Notes under the pieces: generated by a model
Databases searched by the model: none
Seen by the model: only the letters and a program-made list of their open reading frames with translations
Told to the model about the DNA's origin: nothing
Shown: positions 42,181-50,900 of the stretch, in pieces
How the letters are laid out: the number at the start of each line of letters is the position of its first letter
Numbering within the stretch: the stretch's first letter is position 1
NCBI GenBank assembly: GCA_964622775.1
Contig: CAZUSO010000004.1
Span: 1-64,000 of the forward strand
DNA: 64,000 nucleotides
From: CAZUSO01 sp964622775
GTDB lineage: Bacteria > Bacteroidota > Bacteroidia > Chitinophagales > Chitinophagaceae
Direction of reading: 5' to 3'
Position numbers and translations under genes: made by a program

Positions 42181-43239
42181 TCATGGTAACCGGAGCGATT
42201 TTTCGTCGAAATCCAAATCGCGGAATGTCTTTTTCCCTTGTAAAAAATAACGGACAATAATACTTTTCGGATAGATACCCGCCTCATTCCGCCAGGTGAT
42301 GCAGGCTAGCGCTGCTTTTCGTTTTCGCCGCCATTTATTGAATGATACATAAAAGCTGAAATGCGCCCTCAGAACGGCGATGATATTTTTAAAATCTCCC
42401 TGAAATAAAAACTGCAATCCGGCGATGCCATCTAATACAAGCCGTAAAGGCAGCAGCCACCATAAACGAGCCGCTTTTTCATTTTTTAAAAGCAGCACTA
42501 AATTGTTCCGGAAATTATAAAATGTTTTTTGCGGACTGCCGTAAGTAATCACACTACCGCCAACATGATAAACGGTGGATTTTCCGGCACAGGCAATCTT
42601 ATACCCGGCATTTTTCAGGCGCCAGCAGAGATCTACTTCCTCCATGTGGGCATACAGGTCAGGATCCAGTCCGCCTACCTGGTGATAAGCTTCGGAGCGC
42701 ACCATAAAACATCCTCCGGAAGCCCAAAACACTTCCATGTCCTGATTATATTGGCCCTGGTCTTTTTCTAATGTAGAAAAAATGCGGCCCCGGCAGAACA
42801 GGTAACCCCATTTATCCATAAACCCGCCGGCCGCACCGGCATATTCAAAATATTCTTTGTCGCGGTAATAACGCACTTTCGGCTGGCAGGCTGCAATCTC
42901 AGGATGAGATTCCATTAACCGGTGCATAGGTCTGAACCAGTCCGAACTTACTTCAAAATCGGCGCTAAGTAAAATGTAATATTTGGCTTTTATCTGTTTC
43001 AGCGCCTCCGCATAACCCCAGGCGAAACCATGATTTTCGGTAAGTCGTACCAGCTCCACATCGGGAAAATGATGACGAATATATTCGGAAGTGTCGTCAG
43101 GAGAGCAATGATCAACCACGATAATATCATAGCCTGCCGGAGATTCGCTTATGATTCCCGGCAGAAAAAGCTCATGCCATTTTCGGCTGTTATAGCTGAG
43201 AATGACCACAGCAGTATCATTTACGGCAGTAATCATCAA
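42181..43239 (-). CDS. Family 2 glycosyltransferase
   Basis: The 352-residue enzyme has the GT-A fold of rhamnosyl- or dTDP-sugar-type family 2 transferases: AVVILSYNSRKWHELFLPG, VVDHCSPDDTSEYIR, NHGFAWGYAEALKQI, the metal-site segment LLSADFEVSSDW and FWASGGCFMVRSEAYHQVGGLD, DLCWRLKNAGY. The metal-site motif reads SADFEV where most relatives have NSDVEV or NPDTEV, keeping the key Asp. There is no N-terminal membrane helix; a hydrophobic patch near residue 250 may attach it to the membrane. A small membrane-protein gene lies 23 bases upstream. Confidence 0.88.
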   Translation of the reverse strand: MMITAVNDTAVVILSYNSRKWHELFLPGIISESPAGYDIIVVDHCSPDDTSEYIRHHFPDVELVRLTENHGFAWGYAEALKQIKAKYYILLSADFEVSSDWFRPMHRLMESHPEIAACQPKVRYYRDKEYFEYAGAAGGFMDKWGYLFCRGRIFSTLEKDQGQYNQDMEVFWASGGCFMVRSEAYHQVGGLDPDLYAHMEEVDLCWRLKNAGYKIACAGKSTVYHVGGSVITYGSPQKTFYNFRNNLVLLLKNEKAARLWWLLPLRLVLDGIAGLQFLFQGDFKNIIAVLRAHFSFYVSFNKWRRKRKAALACITWRNEAGIYPKSIIVRYFLQGKKTFRDLDFDEKSLRLP

Positions 43240-43262
43240 AAAAATCAGAGGTGAAAACGACC

Positions 43263-43490
43263 TTATTTATACTTAGGATCGTAAAGAGTATTGTCGGGAA
43301 CTTTTACATCCGAATTATCTTTGAATTTGTGTTGGAAAAGGCTGTAGCATCCGGCCCAACAGAACACAAAATATCCGAAAAAACCCAGTAAAAAGAATAA
43401 GCGGGATGCCGATGTTTTGCTGGTTCTGATGTCTAAGTTGTTTTCCAGCAATTTTGGTTCGTTATATTGATCCTGATTAGTACGTTCCAT
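43263..43490 (-). CDS. Small single-pass membrane protein
   Basis: The roughly 75-residue product is polar at its N-terminus (MERTNQDQYNEPKLLENN), has one membrane helix (LFFLLGFFGYFVFCWAGCYSLF) and a short polar tail. I do not recognise the family. The start is set at 43490 because a TATTTTTG box at 43518-43525 falls inside the longer frame. It lies 23 bases before the glycosyltransferase gene and is probably its operon partner. Confidence 0.55.
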   Translation of the reverse strand: MERTNQDQYNEPKLLENNLDIRTSKTSASRLFFLLGFFGYFVFCWAGCYSLFQHKFKDNSDVKVPDNTLYDPKYK

Positions 43491-43630
43491 AAAATTTAAT
43501 CTTGTAAAAGATGCCTGCAAAAATAATCAATTTGCAACATTATCATAATTTTTTTAGGAATTCCCTGCCCGTATTCATCTGAGTCATCTTAATTTTCGCA
43601 TGCTCAGGCAGAAATCCATCAGATATGCTC

Positions 43631-43638
43631 TAAATTTG
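43631..43638 (+). promoter_or_regulatory. -7 box of recN
   Basis: TAAATTTG lies 21 bases before the ATG at 43660, in line with the usual leader length. It lies inside a longer open frame and rules out the earlier start. Confidence 0.55.
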
Positions 43639-43659
43639 CTCCGAACGTTACAGCACGCA

Positions 43660-45321
43660 ATGCTTCAAAAACTATACATCCGCAATTATGCCATCATTGA
43701 TGAGCTGACGATTGAATTTGATCCGCAGCTTAATGTGATTACCGGAGAAACAGGCGCCGGGAAATCCATTATTCTCGGCGCTTTTTCGCTGATTTTGGGT
43801 GAAAGGGCGGACACCTCCGTGCTCAGCACTAACGGGAAAAAATGTATTGTGGAAGCCTGTTTTGATGTGAGTAGTCAGGAGCTGTTCCAGCGGCAGCTCC
43901 GGCTGGAACAGCTGGATGTGGAACCGGTTTGCATTATCCGCCGCGAGATATCCCCTTCAGGGAAGAGCCGGGCTTTTGTGAACGATACCCCGGTTACGCT
44001 ACAGGTATTGAATGCGCTGGCCTCCCTGCTGGTGGATCTGCACCGGCAGACTGATTCCCGTGCGTTGCTGGAAAATGATTTCCGGTTTGCTGTGACCGAT
44101 GCGATGGCCCGTACGCAGGATGCGCTCAAGAAATATCAGGAGGATTATAACCTGTATAAATCCCGGCAAAACGCCTATCGGCATCTCTTACAAGAACAGG
44201 AACAATGGAACCGGGAGGCCGATTATAACCAGTTTATATCAGATGAGCTGAACCAGGCAGCCTTTCAGGATGGAGAACTGGAGGAGTCAGAAGTTTTGAT
44301 GAAACAACTGACTCATGCAGAGCAAATCAGGAATACCCTTGAAGCCGTTTCTTTCGGGCTGGAAGACCGGGAGATGGCGGTCAATCATGAGCTGAAAAAA
44401 ATGCAGCAACAACTGGAAGCGCTGATAGCGTTGCATCCGGAAACGGCGCCTTTATCCCGGCGGATAGAAAGCGCTCTGCTGGAATTGCGCGATATTGCCG
44501 CCGAGCTGAGAACCTTGCAGGATAGGGTGAACATGGATCCGGAACATTTGCTGCGATTGCAGGAACGTTTGGATTTGGGATACCGCCTGCTGAAAAAACA
44601 CCAGGTTTCCACAACGGCCGAGCTGTTGTACATTCAGCAACAGCTTTCCGAAAAGCTTCTGGCTAAAAATTCCGCTGGACAGGAATTGACAGCGCTGAAA
44701 GAAACGCTGGACACGCTGGAGCAATCCTTGCAGCAACAGGCAGACGCTATCAGTAAGCAGCGCAAGGCGGAAGCGCCGGAATTTGTCGGAAAGATTAATG
44801 AATTGCTGCATTTAGTCGGCATGCCGAATGCGTTAATTAAGCTGGACATTACGCCGAGTGCCGGGCTTCATCATTCAGGCGCTGATGATATTGCCTTCTT
44901 GATTGATGCCAACAAAAGCGGAAAATTCTTACCCCTTCAGAAAGCGGCTTCAGGAGGAGAGCTCAGCCGTATCATGCTTTGCATCAAAACCCTTACGGCA
45001 CGGGCATTAGCGTTGCCCACCCTTATCTTTGATGAAGTGGATACGGGTATTTCGGGTGAGGCAGCCCGCCAGGTGGGTATCCTGCTGCGTTCTGTTGCGG
45101 ATTACCACCAGGTGCTTTGCATTACCCATCAGCCCCAGGTGGCCGGTAAAGGCAGCCGGCATTTTTATGTGTATAAATCTGAAGGAACAAAAGACACGAT
45201 AACGACGAGGATAAAATTATTGAACGATACGGAACATATTGAAGCCGTAGCCCGAATGATAGGCGGCGACAAACCCTCCAAAGCGGCATTGGAAAATGCC
45301 CGGGAGTTGGCAGGCAGATAG
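43660..45321 (+). CDS. recN: DNA repair protein RecN
   Basis: RecN is an SMC-like ATPase that helps repair double-strand breaks by bringing DNA ends together. The roughly 553-residue protein begins MLQKLYIRNYAIIDEL with Walker A GETGAGKS at about 29-36. A long coiled-coil region fills about 150-370 (rich in LEQ and Q repeats, for example QQQLEALIAL and QQQLSEKLLAK). The signature ASGGELSRIMLCIK and Walker B LPTLIFDEVDTGISGEAA follow, then CITHQPQVAGKG. I chose 43660 because RecN proteins start at this point and a -7 box lies just before it. Slightly shorter arms than the family average are normal. Confidence 0.96.
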   Translation: MLQKLYIRNYAIIDELTIEFDPQLNVITGETGAGKSIILGAFSLILGERADTSVLSTNGKKCIVEACFDVSSQELFQRQLRLEQLDVEPVCIIRREISPSGKSRAFVNDTPVTLQVLNALASLLVDLHRQTDSRALLENDFRFAVTDAMARTQDALKKYQEDYNLYKSRQNAYRHLLQEQEQWNREADYNQFISDELNQAAFQDGELEESEVLMKQLTHAEQIRNTLEAVSFGLEDREMAVNHELKKMQQQLEALIALHPETAPLSRRIESALLELRDIAAELRTLQDRVNMDPEHLLRLQERLDLGYRLLKKHQVSTTAELLYIQQQLSEKLLAKNSAGQELTALKETLDTLEQSLQQQADAISKQRKAEAPEFVGKINELLHLVGMPNALIKLDITPSAGLHHSGADDIAFLIDANKSGKFLPLQKAASGGELSRIMLCIKTLTARALALPTLIFDEVDTGISGEAARQVGILLRSVADYHQVLCITHQPQVAGKGSRHFYVYKSEGTKDTITTRIKLLNDTEHIEAVARMIGGDKPSKAALENARELAGR

Positions 45322-45699
45322 ATTCCAGTGATGATTTTTCCACAGGCAATGTGGTTAAAAATGGTGCTTTGGGGGATTAAAAATTGGATAGTGTCATAAA
45401 TTAGCTGGAGCAGTTATTTCCATTAAATATCGGAAAAAGCAACAAAGACGACGCAAACATCAAACTAATGCGAGAATATTCCTGAACATTCAGCAAAATA
45501 GAAGAAAGCCCTGCTTCCCATGTGTTGCCGGAACTTTCGCAAGCGCTCATTATTCTGCTATTCCATACGTCTTTTCCCTAAATACTCAATCCTTATTAAA
45601 TTCAGCATTTTTGGCATTTTGACTTTTTCCGCGCACGCTTCCTGCACCAACCGGAGTAATTTAAAAGCAAAAAGCGCCAAAAACCGGCGCTTTCTCAGC
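45322..45699. other. Spacer between recN and tRNA-Ser, no gene seen
   Basis: Apart from the tRNA terminator at its right end this stretch shows no credible gene. The piece GGATAGTGTCATAAATTAGCTG near 45390 looks like the end of an insertion element, but no partner end or transposase is visible, so I make no call. Confidence 0.4.
45663..45693 (-). terminator. Terminator after tRNA-Ser(GGA)
   Basis: AAAGCGCC pairs with GGCGCTTT across a 7-base loop, followed on the minus strand by TTGCTTTT. It lies just 7 bases past the tRNA 3' end. Confidence 0.8.
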
Positions 45700-45785
45700 G
45701 GAGAGAGCGGGATTCGAACCCGCGATGCAGTTGCCCACATACACACTTTCCAGGCGTGCTCCTTCAACCACTCGGACACCTCTCC
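45700..45785 (-). tRNA. tRNA-Ser (anticodon GGA)
   Basis: An 86-base class II tRNA with acceptor GGAGAGG and CTCTCTCC, anticodon loop CTGGAAA, a long variable arm and GGTTCGAATCCC T arm. It reads TCC and TCT codons. CCA is not encoded. A TACTTTTG box at 45799-45806 lies just upstream. Confidence 0.95.
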
Positions 45786-45900
45786 GTATTTAAGGCAGCA
45801 AAAGTAATGTTTTGATTCAATAAAATTACCTTTCTTCCCAAAAAACAAAAAAGCTTGCTGTATCTTCGCCTTTAATCAATCATCAATAAAATTGTACCTT

Positions 45901-46161
45901 ATGAAGTACCTGATCATGCTCGCAACCGCAGTGATATTCGCTTCCTGCGGTGCTGCTACGGACAGTTCAACCGATGCCCATCAGCACGATACTCCGGGCA
46001 CCGTTTCCGCTAATGCGGTTGTGGATCCGGTTTGTAATATGCCTAAGGGAGATGACTGGACGGAATTTTCATTAAACGGTTCAGATACCGTTTGGTTCTG
46101 CAGCCCGCATTGCAAGGAATCTTACGATAAAGATCCGGCTAAATATGCTAAAGCAGAATAG
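45901..46161 (+). CDS. YHS-domain lipoprotein
   Basis: The 86-residue product has a lipoprotein signal (MKYLIMLATAVIFASCGAAT, Cys at 16) followed by a YHS domain: VDPVCNMPKGDDW then VWFCSPHCKESYDKDPAKYAK. YHS domains bind metal through their paired cysteines and are found in copper and other metal-handling proteins, so a periplasmic metal chaperone role is plausible. The start is the ATG at 45901; three upstream codons starting with TTG are unlikely. A TATCTTCG box at 45861-45868 fits as its -7 element. Confidence 0.8.
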   Translation: MKYLIMLATAVIFASCGAATDSSTDAHQHDTPGTVSANAVVDPVCNMPKGDDWTEFSLNGSDTVWFCSPHCKESYDKDPAKYAKAE

Positions 46162-46275
46162 CTGTTCCGTAATACAACGGACATCAACCCTTGCCTGATG
46201 CATCACAAAAACGGGTAAAGGCTTTCTATCTTTGTTTTCTATGAACATCCCCGGATGCTCCATATTTTTATTTTC

Positions 46276-47310
46276 ATGAGTCACCATACTGCATATATGC
46301 TTCGTTGCCTGGAGCTGGCCAGAAAGGGCGCCGGCCGGGTCGCACCTAATCCGATGGTGGGTGCCGTGCTGGTGCATCGGGGTAATATCATCGCTGAAGG
46401 ATGGCACCGGCAATATGGCGGCCCGCATGCAGAGGCGGACTGCCTGCAATCGGTTCGGCCGGAACACCAGGCGCTGATCCCGGAAAGCACGCTGTACGTA
46501 AATCTCGAACCCTGTGCGCATCAGGGCAAGACACCGCCCTGCGCCGACCTGATTATCCGGCACCGGATTTCCCAGGTAGTTATCGGCTGTGTGGACACTT
46601 TCAGTAAGGTTTCGGGAAAAGGAATTGAAAAATTGCGTGCAGCCGGAATTGCTGTAGAGTTAGGTATAGAAGAAGAAGCCTGCCGCAGTTTGAACCGTCG
46701 TTTCTTCACATTTCATGAAAAGCAAAGACCTTATGTCTTGTTGAAATGGGCGCAAAGCGCCGATGGCTTTATAGCGCCGGAAGGCGAACAACGCCAGATG
46801 CTGTCGAATGCTTTTTCGCAACGCTTAGTGCATAAAATCCGCAGCGAGGAAGCGGCAATCCTGGTGGGCTATAAAACGGCGCTTATCGACAATCCGCAAT
46901 TGAATAGCCGGCTTTGGCCGGGAGCTTCACCACTGCGTATCGTAGTGGACAAAAACCTGGAATTGCCAGCGAATCTACAGCTATTCACAGACGGACAGCC
47001 GACCCTGATCCTGAATGGACGAAAGGAAGAAAAGGCTGCGCAGGTGCACTGGCGAAAAATCAGCAGTAATAACATGGCCGCATCCATCCTGCAGGTGCTG
47101 CATGAAGAGTGCATTATGTCCGTGCTGATAGAAGGCGGCAGTAAAACGCTGAGCCTGTTCCTGGATTCGGGCTTATGGGATGAAGCTTTTGTGATAGATG
47201 CGCCCGGCACTTTACAGCGCGGCCTCAGAGCACCCGGCCTGAAAGACGCCTTTCTACAGGAGCAATTTGAATTAGATACCGACCGCGTTTCGGTCTTTTA
47301 TCATGCCTGA
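46276..47310 (+). CDS. ribD: Riboflavin biosynthesis deaminase-reductase RibD
   Basis: RibD carries out the second and third steps of riboflavin synthesis: deamination of the pyrimidine and reduction of its ribosyl side chain. The roughly 344-residue protein has the zinc deaminase domain (GRVAPNPMVGAVLVH, the HAEADCL motif with catalytic Glu and PCAHQGKTPPC zinc ligands) and the C-terminal reductase domain (PYVLLKWAQSADGFIA, VGYKTALIDNPQLNSR, VLIEGGSKTLSLFL). I set the start at 46276 (MSHHTAYMLRCLELA). A TATCTTTG box (46227-46234) lies about 50 bases upstream. The IMPACT gene follows after 21 bases. Confidence 0.95.
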   Translation: MSHHTAYMLRCLELARKGAGRVAPNPMVGAVLVHRGNIIAEGWHRQYGGPHAEADCLQSVRPEHQALIPESTLYVNLEPCAHQGKTPPCADLIIRHRISQVVIGCVDTFSKVSGKGIEKLRAAGIAVELGIEEEACRSLNRRFFTFHEKQRPYVLLKWAQSADGFIAPEGEQRQMLSNAFSQRLVHKIRSEEAAILVGYKTALIDNPQLNSRLWPGASPLRIVVDKNLELPANLQLFTDGQPTLILNGRKEEKAAQVHWRKISSNNMAASILQVLHEECIMSVLIEGGSKTLSLFLDSGLWDEAFVIDAPGTLQRGLRAPGLKDAFLQEQFELDTDRVSVFYHA

Positions 47311-47331
47311 TAATTGAATGCGTATTTTTCT

Positions 47332-47934
47332 ATGGAAAAGGAATTAACTTATAAAACTATCAGCCGGCAATCGGAAAGTCTTTTCAAAGACCGGGGGAGT
47401 AAGTTTTTAGGCTTTGCCTTTCCACTGCATGATTTAACCGAAATGAAAAACTACCTGCAGCAATCCAAAGCGGCTCATCCCAAAGCGGTGCATCATTGCT
47501 ATGCTTATCGTATGGGTACGGACGGCATCCGGTTTCGTTCGAATGATGATGGCGAGCCTTCGGGAAGTGCCGGCAAACCAATACTCGGGCAGATTGACCG
47601 TTTCGGAATTACCGATGTGCTGATTATCGTAGTGCGTTATTTCGGTGGTGTCCTGCTGGGTGTGCCTGGGCTAATCAATGCGTATAAGACCGCGGCATCC
47701 GGGGCCTTAGAAAGCAATGAAGTTATTGAAAAAAACATTCTGCATGTCCTGCATCTGGAGTTTGATTATTCCATAATGAATGAGGTGATGCAGGTGCTAA
47801 AACAATATCAGGCTAATGTGATCCGGCAGGAACTTCAGTTGTTTTGCAGCATTGATGCACGCATCCCGCTTGCGCAGTATGATGCCTGCTATCAACGGCT
47901 GAAAGCTATATACCGTCTCGAAATCCGGGAATGA
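47332..47934 (+). CDS. YigZ/IMPACT family protein
   Basis: The roughly 200-residue protein matches the YigZ (UPF0029/IMPACT) family: FKDRGSKFLGFAFPLHD, HHCYAYRMGTDG, the signature SNDDGEPSGSAGKPILGQI, VVRYFGGVLLGVPGLI. The C-terminal DUF1949-type domain is also present. Members are thought to influence translation or act as proteases, without clear proof. I use the ATG at 47332 in preference to the TTG six codons earlier. It is co-directional with ribD and its stop faces the alpha-2-macroglobulin gene. Confidence 0.88.
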   Translation: MEKELTYKTISRQSESLFKDRGSKFLGFAFPLHDLTEMKNYLQQSKAAHPKAVHHCYAYRMGTDGIRFRSNDDGEPSGSAGKPILGQIDRFGITDVLIIVVRYFGGVLLGVPGLINAYKTAASGALESNEVIEKNILHVLHLEFDYSIMNEVMQVLKQYQANVIRQELQLFCSIDARIPLAQYDACYQRLKAIYRLEIRE

Positions 47935-47953
47935 CAATATCTCTGCTCCGGGT

Positions 47954-50900
47954 TTATTCGGTAATAATAATGATTCCTGCGCCATGATAAGAATGATACA
48001 TGCCGTTATACATCGCATCCGCCTGAACAGGACCTGACTTATATGTTCCCGGAGAAACTGCTCGTACCATATAATAAAAAGTCTTCACTCCCGACCCGAC
48101 ACTGGTAAACAGGTTGAGCCGGTCGTCCCGAACATCCAGGTAGTCCGGCTCGTCCCGGTCTTTGATGCCTGTAACCCATTTTAGGTTGGGCATGTCGTTC
48201 AATCGGGTATTCTCTATTTCCAGTCCGGCAGGAAGCATATCCGTGATGACCACGTTGTCAATAACGCTGCGGTATTCGCCCTGGATGGAAATTTTCACTA
48301 CAATCAAATCGTTTTGTTTGAAGGTATTGTTCGTGATAAGCTGTCCGGAACGGGTATAATAGCTCCGGCGCACTTTCAGGTATTTATCTTCCTCCTTAAT
48401 GGTTCCGTCGCGGCTGATACCGGAAATTTCCCGGAAATAATAATAAGTGCCTTTACCGCTTACTTTAATTTGCACCGGTTGATTGCCCAGGCCTTTTAAG
48501 TCAATCTGTACGGGGCTGCCCTTTGTAGTGGCGATTGTTTTTCCATTGGCAGTAACCTGCGCTTCTCCTTGCATACCGGTACTCCTGCGGGCAATTTTTC
48601 CTAAGGCCAGTATGGAAAAGACGGTTTCCTGGGTATTGAGATACGGGCTGGTATGCAGCACCTCTGAAAGTTGCCGGGCCAATTCCGCAACCTGGGGATC
48701 CTGAGGATTAATGTCTAATAAGGCGTTCAGTGCAATGGCGCGGTCGCGGGTATAGGAAGCAAAGCTTCCGCCAAACTGACTTTCCGATTGCTCTCCGCGG
48801 AATGCGGGCGGCAACACCTGTCTGGCCATATCCTGTTGCCCGCTGACGGCATAAGCTGCCGCTAATAAATATTTACTGTCTAAGCTCAGCATATCTTTAT
48901 TGCCTTTGTAAAAATTCATCAGGCTCTGCTGTGGCTGACGAGCCAGCGCCAATACATACAGGGAATAAGGCACTTCCCGCGCCGCGATTGTCTTCCGCTG
49001 GTCGCCGTTAAAATAATAAGCAACAACCTCCTTTTTCTTCAGCCTGAATTTCAGATAACCCAGCAAACGGCTGAGCATCGCATCATTGACATCAAAACCT
49101 GCGCGTTCCGCTTCAATCAGGAAATGCGCTGCAAACACGCTTCCCCACCAGCTTTCATAATCTCCGCCGGGCCAGTAGCTCAATGCGCCGTTCGGAAGTT
49201 GCATTGCCTGAAGTTTCAGTATAGCCTGTTGTACATTATAGTTGGGATTGGGATCCTTGTTCTCTTTCCCGTAAAGCGTACGCACCAAATCGCCATAATA
49301 CAATTGCGGGAACGCCGAAGCGGTGGTTTGCTCCACACAGCCATAAGGGTAATGTATCAGATAGGCAAGATTCTTGCTGAATGAGGTTAAAGGGGAATTA
49401 GACACAACCAGATTTCCGGAAAAAGTAGCGGGAATGAAATTATGGCTGAGTGGCAATTGAAAACTGTTTCCTGCATCAACTGTTCCGGATATTGTGGACT
49501 TTTGAAGTGAAGCAGGAGGGCGCACGACAATCTCCGTTTCATTTTGGAATGTTTCACCCAGCGCTTTTACCGCCACCGTTACCTTGCCGCTTCCCATGTC
49601 GTTGGCGGCTGCCACATGAAATACCACACGGGCTTCACTATTGGGTTTTATGGTCACAGTTTGCACCTGCGTACCCGGTATGGTGACAGCACCCTGCGTT
49701 TGTACACTAACCTGAGCCGTTGCTTCTTTGCCCGTTATGTTACTGAGCGTTACCGGCATTAAAGCCTGGTCGCCCGGACTAAAGAATCGTGGCAATGCCG
49801 TGCTGATAACAATAGGGTCAGCAACCTTCATGTGGTTATCGAAACTGCCGAATGCCTGGTCTTTATAGGCAACGGCCATTATCCGGATATCGCCGGAAAA
49901 CTGCGGCACGTCAATAGCGTATTCAAGGTGTCCGCGCCCGTCAGCCTGCAAAATTCCGCTCCAGAAAGAAACATTTTTTACCCGGTTTACAAACAGCGGA
50001 TTTACCCTGCCGGCCAGCTCATCTGCACCGCCGTCGCCACCTGTACTGGAGGAAGTGATTTTATATTCCGGCAGCAATAATGGGTAAATATTAAAATTAC
50101 CTACCGCCAATGCTACCTTTTGATAAAAATACAAATAAGGGTTCGGGGTCTTATAATTTTTCACCTGCAAAATACCTTCATCCACGGCAGCAATCGTTAC
50201 ATAAGCATGAGGTGCCGTTTTTACAGAAATTGTTTGCAGGGTTTTTGAACGCGACTGCTCAGACACCGACACCGAAACCGGCAGCTTGTTTTGTTTTGCT
50301 TCCACTTTCAGGTTTTTATATCCTTGCGCTACGGTTAAGGGCATATCGCTGCCATCCATTGGCCGGAATAGGGTAGCCGCAATATAGACATTGGGCAGGT
50401 AAGCATCCGTAGCCTTCAGTTTCAAAGATGCCGATTTGTTGCTGGTGTTCACAAAATAATATTCAATTATCTTATCCCGTTCCACGCTCACTAACATCCG
50501 ACCTTCAAAAGGTGTGGTGAACAACAGGTTGACCGCCTCGCCGGGTGCATAGCTTTCCTTGTCCGCCTTTATCGTTACATTACCTTCATTGTTTACTTCA
50601 AATGAAGAATATTGTGTGTCGCCATATCCGTAAGCATAAAACGACTGCTCCACATAAGAGCTGCTGCCGGGTCGGGATACCCTGACTGCGTATTCCCCAC
50701 TCAATTCAGGCGTGAAGCTGAACCGGGTATTATTGCCCTGAATATTGAGGGTTTGACGGCTGACTTCTTTTTCTACCCATTTGGAAACGTATTTATAGCG
50801 GCTTCCGGTTTGTTGAATCACATTTTGCCATTCTTTCCGTACAACAACTACAGTAGCAGGTTGTCCCTGTGTCGCGCCGTTTTTATCCACTGCCACTAAA

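Noticed and set aside
45380..45420. Sequence resembling the end of an insertion element
   Set aside because: No matching second end and no transposase frame are visible.
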